Shown here: positions 1-5,294 of the stretch, one piece after another | How the letters are laid out: each line of letters begins with the position of its first letter | Numbering within the stretch: position 1 is the stretch's first letter | From: Prevotellaceae bacterium UBA1720 | Lineage (GTDB): Bacteria > Bacteroidota > Bacteroidia > Bacteroidales > Bacteroidaceae | Length of the DNA: 5,294 nucleotides | Assembly (NCBI GenBank): GCA_002317475.1 | Contig: DCIS01000103.1 | Span: 1 to 5,294 of the forward strand | Direction of reading: 5' to 3' | Program-made: the position numbers and the translations under genes | Notes under the pieces: generated by a model | The model's input: the letters and a program-made list of their open reading frames with translations, nothing else | What the model was told of the DNA's origin: nothing | Database searches by the model: none

Positions 1-2
1 TT

Positions 3-884
3 ATGAAAAAAATATTTTTGACAATAGTTCTGGCTGTGGCCTCGTTGACCTCTTACGCTCAGCTGATGACAGTAAACGATGCTAAGACAAAATTTGAGGC
101 AACGGTAGAGTATAGAGGAGGTACGCCAGTAGATCACAACGACAGGGGTTTGGCAGAATACAATGATTTCGGAAATCCTGAAGGACATATATATACTCAC
201 GAGGCATTGTGGCACAACTTTATCTTCTCACCCATGACGAAATTGGGCGTTGAGGGTCACCATCTGTCAAATGATGGTGCTGGAAACGGTGACGGAAACC
301 ACTATTTCCGCGTGGGCATGAATGCTTCACACATATTCCTGCTTCCTGGATATACACGTGGTATCAGCTTGACCTCAAACCTTTATGTAGAGGGATCACA
401 GTTTGGTATTCACCGTTTTGATGGTGTTGTTTCTAGCATCTTCCTTTATAGTATGAAACCAGATGATACCAGAGGTGTCGGTTTCGTTTGGTTGTTGAAC
501 AATCCCCAGAAAATGCTTGGCCTGCCTATTTTCCTCTGGAAGAAAAGCTATGGCAAGAACTGGAATATCAATTTCATGACCTGGATGTCAGACGTTACCT
601 ATAACTTCAACGAAAAACTGCACCTCTCTGCTTCTTATGGTTTTGGATTTGAACGCTATTGGTACAAACCTGCTGATGAGGTCTTAATGGGAGGTCAGGC
701 TGTATTGACCCCCAGCATGTCTTTCCGTTGGAATGTCAGCAAGCGCTTGGCATTCACAGCAACAGGAGGTGCATCGCTTGCCTTCATGCACCATATCATG
801 AATGCCAAGGGAACAGAACTTTACGACCGTCGTAATGCTCGTCTCTGTGGTTTCAGTTCTTTGAATTTATCATACAATTTTTAA
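3..884 (+). CDS. Secreted outer-membrane beta-barrel protein, function unknown
   Basis: The protein has 293 residues. It opens with a typical signal peptide: a Lys-Lys n-region, a hydrophobic stretch at residues 4-16, and a likely signal peptidase I site after Ser-Tyr-Ala at residue 19. This supports the ATG at position 3, although only two bases lie upstream, so no ribosome binding site or promoter can be judged. The mature part alternates polar and aromatic residues, has many Gly/Asn turns, lacks helical membrane segments, and ends in LNLSYNF. A terminal Phe preceded by alternating hydrophobic residues is the usual BAM-complex recognition signal of outer-membrane barrels. The central PIFLWKKSYGKNWNINF stretch recalls uncharacterised Bacteroidota barrel families such as DUF6268, but that is a weak recollection. 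The sulfatase gene follows after 6 bp, suggesting co-transcription and a linked envelope role. Substrate and function cannot be assigned; a small porin-like or structural protein is possible. Confidence 0.85.
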   Translation: MKKIFLTIVLAVASLTSYAQLMTVNDAKTKFEATVEYRGGTPVDHNDRGLAEYNDFGNPEGHIYTHEALWHNFIFSPMTKLGVEGHHLSNDGAGNGDGNHYFRVGMNASHIFLLPGYTRGISLTSNLYVEGSQFGIHRFDGVVSSIFLYSMKPDDTRGVGFVWLLNNPQKMLGLPIFLWKKSYGKNWNINFMTWMSDVTYNFNEKLHLSASYGFGFERYWYKPADEVLMGGQAVLTPSMSFRWNVSKRLAFTATGGASLAFMHHIMNAKGTELYDRRNARLCGFSSLNLSYNF

Positions 885-890
885 GATACA

Positions 891-3239
891 ATGATTTACG
901 AAAAAATAATCAAGAGTATACTTTCGGCAGGTGCACTGGCAAGTACAGCGCCTGCAATGGCACAATACAGTCCCACTCCCGAATTCCCTGGCAAGATTGG
1001 TAAGACTGTGCCAGAGTCACAAATAGCCTATCCTCAGCATAATCCCAAGGCTAAGGTCGGTGCCCCCAATGTGGTATGGATTCTGCTTGATGATGTAGGT
1101 TTTGGTGCTACAACCCCATTTGGAGGATTAATCGAGACTCCTACCTTCGACTATCTTGCCCAGCAAGGATTGCGTTTCAATAATTTCCACACAACCAGCA
1201 TCTCGGCACCCACACGTGCAGCATTGCTGACAGGTCGCAACCACCACTCCAGTCATACAGGACTCTTCAACATCACAACCGAGGGTGCTCCTGGTTATGA
1301 TAGTTACATACCTTGCGAGAATGGAAACATAGCTGAGGTACTACAGGAAAACGGCTATGCAACTTTTGCTGTAGGTAAATACAATGCAACAAACGTAACT
1401 GATGCTGGTGCGGCTGGACCCTTCAACCGTTGGCCTACGCGTCGTGGTTTTGATCATTATTTTGGATATAATCCTGCTGCAGCCTGTGATGACCAGTATC
1501 ACCCCTTCCTCTATCGTGATACACAACGTGAGCCCGATGATTCATTGGGACAGATGGCCATCACCCGTTTTACTAACGAGGCTATCCAATATATCGCTGA
1601 CGAACAGACTGCAGCGCCTGACAAACCATTCTTCTTGTATTTTGCACCAGGAACAGCTCACTACCCACATCAGACAACGGCTGAATGGGCCAATAAGTAT
1701 AAGGGTAAATTTGATATGGGTTGGGATGAATATGCCAAGCAGGTGTTGGCTAACCAGATCAAGATGGGCGTAGTACCAAAAGGTACTCAACTGCCCATTC
1801 ATAACAATGGTATGGAGCGTTGGGCTGATTTGAGCGATACGGAGAGGAAGATCTATGCTCGCCAGATGGAGGTTTATGCTGGCTTCCTGTCACAGGCTGA
1901 TTATGAAATTGGTCGAATTGTTGACTTTATCCGAGAAATTGGTCAGTTGGATAATACCATCATCGTCCTCTCAATCGGTGATAATGGTGCAACTAGCGAA
2001 GGTGGAAAGTTCGGAAAAATCAATCCCGATCGTTGGACCAAGGATGTAGCACTGAAGATTGAAGGTATGAACCTTGATCGCCTGGGTGTGGAAACCACCT
2101 ATCCCTTCTACAATGAGGCTTGGGGTGCTGCTACCAATACTCCTTTCCGTTATTACAAGATGTTTGCCGATTATGAGGGTGGAACACATAATGGCATGAT
2201 TTTCTTCTATCCAAAGGCTATCAAGGATAAGGGCGGCATACGCACACAGTATACACACTGTATTGATATCTATCCCACCACTGTCGAGTTAACCAACAGT
2301 ACTGTGCCAGCCGTAATCAGTGGCTACAAGCAGAATCCCATTGAGGGTATCAGTTTTGCCAACTCTGTTCTTTCGCCTGACAATAATGTCAAGGAGAGCC
2401 ACACCTCGCAGTACTATGAACTGCTTGGTACTTACGCGTATTATAAAGACGGTTGGAAGGTTCAGTTCCCCAACGACAAGGTAGCCAAGGAGCGTTACCG
2501 CAAGGACGGTGATCAGCAGGTACCCTTCGATAGCGTGCCACACTTGTACTACCTCAAAGAAGATTTTAACGAGAGTAACGACCTTGCCAAAAAGTATCCC
2601 AAAAAGGTGGCAGAACTGAAGGCTGAGTTTGAAAAAGACGCCTGGAAATACAATGTATATCCACTCTTCACCAATCAGACCAATGCCGCACGTGTTTTCA
2701 AGAACGACCGTTCACATATCGAGGTATTCATTGGTCCTAAAGGGTATGCCGAGTATCCTTACCTGATTGGTATGGATGGTCATTCGTTCAGTCTTAGTGC
2801 TGATATTGAAGTTACAGAGGCCACCAATGGAGTACTCTTCTCTATCAACGGAAACAGCAACAGCTTCAGTCTTTATCTGAAAGATGGAGTACCTACTTAT
2901 ACGTTCAAGCGTTATTTTGACATGCCTTCGTTAGCTCCAATGATTCAGAAGATTATAGCTTCGAAAGCAGTTCCACTAGGTAAGTCTCGCGTTAAAATGG
3001 ACTTCGACTTTAACCTGCAGACCTATGACACAAAGATAACGCTCTATATCAATGATGAGGTTGTTGGCGAGGGAAGCGTAGGTCGTGGCGCTGTAACCAG
3101 CTTTATGTCTATTCTTGGCCCACAGCTACAGATTGGACGCAGTTATGGTCCCTCCATCAGCGATGACTACAAATCGCCCAACCTTTTCCAAGGCAAGTTA
3201 AAACGAGCATATATCGATATCAAGCCTTTGGCGATGTAA
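891..3239 (+). CDS. Exported serine-type sulfatase (arylsulfatase-like, probable SulfAtlas S1_4) with C-terminal LamG-like domain
   Basis: This 782-residue protein should hydrolyse sulfate esters outside the cytoplasm. A signal peptide runs to about Ala24 (PAMA|Q). The alkaline-phosphatase-fold sulfatase domain spans about residues 58-475. Core residues matched to Pseudomonas arylsulfatase are Asp67-Asp68 and Asp364-Asn365 (calcium ligands), Ser105 and Arg109 in the SAPTRAALLTG signature, Lys163, His257 and Lys423. Ser105 is the formylglycine precursor, so the enzyme is the Ser type matured by an anaerobic sulfatase-maturating enzyme (anSME), which is not in this window. Phrases such as WPTRRGFDHYFGY, GKFDMGWDEY, YARQMEVYAGFL and the late LKEDFNESNDLA segment fit the long (~780-residue) arylsulfatase subfamily. 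Residues ~628-780 form a beta-rich, LamG/concanavalin-like domain usual in that subfamily. The odd point is Asn165 where GKxH normally has His. The ATG at 891 follows the barrel stop by 6 bp without a clear Shine-Dalgarno, as is common in Bacteroidota. The natural substrate is unknown. Confidence 0.93.
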   Translation: MIYEKIIKSILSAGALASTAPAMAQYSPTPEFPGKIGKTVPESQIAYPQHNPKAKVGAPNVVWILLDDVGFGATTPFGGLIETPTFDYLAQQGLRFNNFHTTSISAPTRAALLTGRNHHSSHTGLFNITTEGAPGYDSYIPCENGNIAEVLQENGYATFAVGKYNATNVTDAGAAGPFNRWPTRRGFDHYFGYNPAAACDDQYHPFLYRDTQREPDDSLGQMAITRFTNEAIQYIADEQTAAPDKPFFLYFAPGTAHYPHQTTAEWANKYKGKFDMGWDEYAKQVLANQIKMGVVPKGTQLPIHNNGMERWADLSDTERKIYARQMEVYAGFLSQADYEIGRIVDFIREIGQLDNTIIVLSIGDNGATSEGGKFGKINPDRWTKDVALKIEGMNLDRLGVETTYPFYNEAWGAATNTPFRYYKMFADYEGGTHNGMIFFYPKAIKDKGGIRTQYTHCIDIYPTTVELTNSTVPAVISGYKQNPIEGISFANSVLSPDNNVKESHTSQYYELLGTYAYYKDGWKVQFPNDKVAKERYRKDGDQQVPFDSVPHLYYLKEDFNESNDLAKKYPKKVAELKAEFEKDAWKYNVYPLFTNQTNAARVFKNDRSHIEVFIGPKGYAEYPYLIGMDGHSFSLSADIEVTEATNGVLFSINGNSNSFSLYLKDGVPTYTFKRYFDMPSLAPMIQKIIASKAVPLGKSRVKMDFDFNLQTYDTKITLYINDEVVGEGSVGRGAVTSFMSILGPQLQIGRSYGPSISDDYKSPNLFQGKLKRAYIDIKPLAM

Positions 3240-3322
3240 GTACATGAGTAACAAACAGGGAATTTTCGTTTCGTAATAAATCTGTAAAAGAAAGTCAAAT
3301 CCCCGATAAATACCGCATCAAT

Positions 3323-3364
3323 AGAGGGAATGTTGGTTCATGCTGACATTCCCTCTTGTTTTTT
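3323..3364 (+). terminator. Rho-independent terminator after the sulfatase gene
   Basis: A perfect 11-bp inverted repeat (arms 3323-3333 and 3346-3356) encloses a 12-nt loop and is followed by a T-rich tract at 3357-3364. It lies 84 bp after the sulfatase stop and is well placed to end the barrel-sulfatase transcript. On the minus strand no T-run follows the hairpin, so it should act mainly on plus-strand transcripts. Confidence 0.85.
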
Positions 3365-3482
3365 AATAATACAAAGTTTCGCAAGTTGTTTGAGTTTAGT
3401 ATTTTTCTCAGGATTTTAGTTCGGATGTCGAGGGCTGTAAGCCCGATCCCCCTAAAAAGAGCGGTAGTTGTGGTTTTAGTAT

Positions 3483-3507
3483 GAGTTAACATTTTTAGAG
3501 TTAACAT
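3483..3507. repeat. 10-bp direct repeat with GTTAAC cores
   Basis: The sequence gagttaacat occurs at 3483-3492 and again, identically, at 3498-3507, with starts 15 bp apart. Each copy contains the palindrome GTTAAC. Possible readings are a tandem protein-binding site or a slippage remnant. The position between two convergent gene ends makes a promoter operator unlikely. Confidence 0.45.
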
Positions 3508-3620
3508 GAATGGCCGCTCAGCGTGTCGAAGACCGATGCTTCGCTCGTAGGGCAGAAGAACAATGGCAACAATTTAAGACTGTTGTTTTCGTTGTTTCTA
3601 TTCATGTTTAATAAAACCTT

Positions 3621-3647
3621 CACACGAAAGCCACAAGAACCACAAAA
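3621..3647. repeat. Degenerate 9-bp tandem repeat (three units)
   Basis: Three consecutive 9-mers, cacacgaaa, gccacaaga and accacaaaa, share a CCACaAgAA-like pattern. It sits about 40 bp from the end of the peptidase gene. Similar CACGAAA-type stretches are, from memory, frequent in Bacteroidales intergenic DNA, but this cannot be confirmed from the window alone. No function is evident. Confidence 0.35.
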
Positions 3648-3670
3648 CATTGAGAAAGATTAGATACTTC

Positions 3671-3687
3671 CTGAAAGGTGCTTTCAG
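3671..3687 (-). terminator. Small hairpin over the peptidase stop codon, possible weak terminator
   Basis: A perfect 7-bp inverted repeat (ctgaaag, 3-nt loop, ctttcag) covers the TGA stop at 3684-3686 of the minus-strand gene. Read on the minus strand it is not followed by an immediate T-run; only mixed T-rich sequence comes later. It could be a 3'-end stabilising structure or a weak terminator. Overlap with the stop codon and the short stem make the assignment uncertain. Confidence 0.3.
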
Positions 3688-5294
3688 TAGGGTATGTATT
3701 CCTTGAAGTCGGCGGTGGTGATATCGTCGTAGTTGGCTGAATTGTAGAGCGATGGATGCGAGCCAAGGGTGTGAACACAGAGGTAGTAGTACATCTCGCG
3801 AATGGTGAGAGGGGTCTGCTTCTGTGTCTCTATAAAATAGATGGTGAAGCGGTTGGACATCCAGATGTTCATCTCAGAGTTGAAGACGGCAGCCTTGGAG
3901 GTTTCGTTGGCATTGGCAGCCGTCATGGCAATGACACCAGGGTAACCCTGGATAGCCTCGCCGATGACACCACTGTAGCAGGTCTCGATGAGCCACATCA
4001 TCTTGCGGTAGCGACCTTGCATCTGGTCCATCAGCGCCTTCACCATGTCGGGAGTGCAGGTCTCGTTTCTGGTTTCTTGATTTTCGTTTCTGGTTTCTGG
4101 TGTCTGATGGTCATATACCAGTCCGCCTGGACTGCCATGTCCGGACCAGAAGATAAGCACATTGTCGTCGGAGTCGCAGGGTAAAGCAGCGATTTTGTCG
4201 AGCAATTGCTGCACGGTGATGTCCGAAAGGCGGTAATCGATCTGGGCATCGTGATAGACATCCTCGCCATCGGGTGTGATGCTGATGATGCCGGGGCGTG
4301 TGTTCTGCGGGTCATTGGCAATATCATCGGCCATGACGAGCAGGATGTGGTCGTCATCATAGCCCGAGGAGCGCAGATACTGATACATATTGAGTGCATC
4401 GGCTTGATGGCGGTAGTTCTCGAAACCGGTTGATCCTGCCACTACCACTGCCCAGCGTTCGTGGAGGTCGGGATAGGAGAAGGTCTTGGTAGTGGTCTCG
4501 ATGTCGTCGATGTGGGTCACCTGCCAGTTCCAGTCACCGAGGGTAGAGCCAGTCTGTCCGCCACCTCGTGGACTGTAGTAGGCGATAGGGTAGAAGTTGC
4601 CCGCCTGACAATAGCTGAGCATGAAGTGTGAGGTGGTGACGCAGGTGTGATTGTCTACATCCATGATGAGGTTGCTGCTGGCACCGGTGATATGATGTTT
4701 CAAACCACCACCAGCAATCTCCTGGAATAGGGTGCTCATAGCCTCACTGGTCCACGCACGTAGTTCCGCTCCTTCGTTGGCAGTGACTTCCTTCATGGCC
4801 GATTTCAGATCGCTGGCATCTTGTGCCAGTCCCATGGAGAGCAGCATCAGGGCATCGTAGAGCTGTGCTTCGAAGGTGAAGGGCGTAGTGCCGGTGTGTG
4901 CATAATAGGCTGTGTAGAAGCCTGACTGCGGATCAACGAAGGGATATACGGCGAAGAAGTTATAGCAGAGGTTCAGTTCCTTTATCGGCATGTTCACCAC
5001 ATTGCTGCTGAAGTAGATGATGGGGCGCTCCTCGTCTGGCACATTGCGTAGCCTCTTGTCTATCTCCGTCATCATGAGCGCAGCCTCCTCTTTATCTGCA
5101 GGCACACACAGGATAGCCTCTTTCTCACCGTGTTCGATACACAAGCCTTCTTCGATGAGCGATGGTATCTCCTGCGCCTTGCTATAGAGGTAGTTGCCCT
5201 CTACGGTCAAACCAAGTTCGGTGACCTGGAAGGGGAACCAGTCCTTGAAGGTCTGCGTCTGCACGTTGTCGCTGTTGCAGATGAGCGTGAACTG
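3684..5294 (-). CDS. C13 (legumain/GPI8-like) cysteine peptidase fused to a type I periplasmic-binding-like domain; 5' end outside window
   Basis: The visible part is 536 residues, counted here from the right edge. The frame is open to base 5294, so the start and any signal peptide are missing. A GTG at 5264 is in frame, but the preceding codons (reading QFTLICNSDN) already continue the domain. Residues 1-~260 resemble the later half of LivJ-type solute receptors, with PQSGFYTAYY at ~122 and FEAQLYDALMLLSMG at ~141. Residues ~281-500 form a clan CD peptidase domain: WAVVVAG (281), NYRHQAD (293), MADDIANDPQNTRPG (~321), SGHGSPGG (384) with catalytic His386, ETCYSG (437) with catalytic Cys439, and TAANANETS (458). 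These match human legumain Asn42/Arg44/His45, His148, Glu187 and Cys189; parts also resemble GPI8. The legumain S1 Asp231 position is Asn481. A 7-residue repeat sits between His386 and Cys439. Likely extracytoplasmic, cleaving or transpeptidating after Asn/Asp by family analogy; the ligand and target are unknown. Confidence 0.88.
   Translation of the reverse strand, partial: QFTLICNSDNVQTQTFKDWFPFQVTELGLTVEGNYLYSKAQEIPSLIEEGLCIEHGEKEAILCVPADKEEAALMMTEIDKRLRNVPDEERPIIYFSSNVVNMPIKELNLCYNFFAVYPFVDPQSGFYTAYYAHTGTTPFTFEAQLYDALMLLSMGLAQDASDLKSAMKEVTANEGAELRAWTSEAMSTLFQEIAGGGLKHHITGASSNLIMDVDNHTCVTTSHFMLSYCQAGNFYPIAYYSPRGGGQTGSTLGDWNWQVTHIDDIETTTKTFSYPDLHERWAVVVAGSTGFENYRHQADALNMYQYLRSSGYDDDHILLVMADDIANDPQNTRPGIISITPDGEDVYHDAQIDYRLSDITVQQLLDKIAALPCDSDDNVLIFWSGHGSPGGLVYDHQTPETRNENQETRNETCTPDMVKALMDQMQGRYRKMMWLIETCYSGVIGEAIQGYPGVIAMTAANANETSKAAVFNSEMNIWMSNRFTIYFIETQKQTPLTIREMYYYLCVHTLGSHPSLYNSANYDDITTADFKEYIPY
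4056..4098 (-). repeat. Two in-frame 21-bp repeat units inside the peptidase gene
   Basis: A 15-bp sequence (tcgtttctggtttct on the plus strand) is repeated perfectly at 4063-4077 and 4084-4098, a period of 21 bp. In the minus-strand gene this encodes ETRNENQ followed by ETRNETC, a seven-residue tandem duplication (residues 400-413 of the visible protein). The period keeps the frame. The segment lies in the loop between the catalytic His and Cys strands, where legumain has only a short connection. It looks like a low-complexity insertion or slippage product. Confidence 0.8.

Larger units (their letters stand above)
3240..3683. other. Convergent intergenic region, no convincing gene
   Basis: This 444-bp stretch lies between the 3' ends of the sulfatase gene (plus) and the peptidase gene (minus), so no gene promoter is expected in it. 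Besides the terminator it contains a small hairpin (gggct/agccc, 3432-3444), a 10-bp direct repeat around two GTTAAC sites, and a degenerate 9-bp repeat near 3621-3647. I see no tRNA, riboswitch or rRNA fold. On the minus strand a frame is open from about 3580 down to 3295. Its first ATG is at 3507 and would give 70 residues, but it runs through the terminator hairpin and lacks a clear ribosome binding site or protein-like composition, so I do not call it a gene. The length is generous for a convergent junction, leaving room for a dispersed repeat or small RNA. Confidence 0.6.

Noticed and set aside
1341..2543. Several open frames of about 60-120 codons in other frames of the sulfatase gene
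   Set aside because: They overlap a well-supported conserved coding frame and their translations have no protein-like motifs; they are shadows.
3244..3276. Ten-codon open frame (MSNKQGIFVS) just after the sulfatase stop
   Set aside because: Too short, with no ribosome binding site or regulatory target; it lies in the 3' untranslated region before the terminator.
3295..3507. 70-residue open frame on the minus strand in the intergenic region
   Set aside because: It reads through the terminator hairpin, has no visible ribosome binding site and no recognisable domain; it is better explained as part of intergenic structure.
3240..3683. CRISPR array, tRNA or insertion-sequence ends in the intergenic region
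   Set aside because: No regular 25-40 bp repeats with spacers, no cloverleaf, and no paired terminal inverted repeats flanking a transposase; only short repeats are seen.
3756..4433. Open frames on both strands overlapping the peptidase domain
   Set aside because: The C13 motifs in the main minus-strand frame account for this DNA; the others are low-complexity shadows.
5262..5264. GTG as start codon of the minus-strand peptidase gene
   Set aside because: The frame stays open for ten more codons to the window edge and the upstream residues continue the binding-protein-like domain. A start here would also leave an exported-type protein without a signal peptide. The true start lies outside.

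Overview
The window looks like chromosomal DNA from an anaerobic Bacteroidota, most likely Bacteroidales (Prevotella- or Bacteroides-like). The reasons are a serine-type sulfatase with an export signal, an outer-membrane barrel protein ending in Phe, moderate GC, no strong Shine-Dalgarno sequences, and a bacterial legumain-like peptidase. This assignment is inferred from gene style; there is no rRNA or other marker gene here.

Layout: (1) Positions 3-884, plus strand: a secreted outer-membrane beta-barrel protein of unknown function. (2) Positions 891-3239, plus strand: a 782-residue exported sulfatase with a C-terminal LamG-like domain, starting 6 bp after the barrel gene and probably in the same operon. 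A strong rho-independent terminator (3323-3364) closes this unit. (3) Positions 3240-3683: a 444-bp convergent intergenic region with no convincing gene. It holds the terminator, a few short repeats and small hairpins, and may be a dispersed repeat. (4) Positions 3684-5294, minus strand: the 3' part of a gene whose reading frame stays open through the right edge. It encodes part of a type I periplasmic-binding-protein-like domain fused to a C13 (legumain/GPI8-like) cysteine peptidase.

The first two genes plausibly cooperate in the cell envelope: the sulfatase would remove sulfate esters in the periplasm or at the surface, and the barrel could admit substrate or product or be structural, but nothing in the sequence proves this. 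The convergent peptidase gene is a separate transcription unit.

The most interesting points are the solute-receptor/C13 peptidase fusion; its Asn in place of the Asp that lines the legumain S1 pocket; a 7-residue tandem repeat inserted between its catalytic His and Cys; and a sulfatase in which the usual active-site GKxH His reads Asn while all other core residues are kept.
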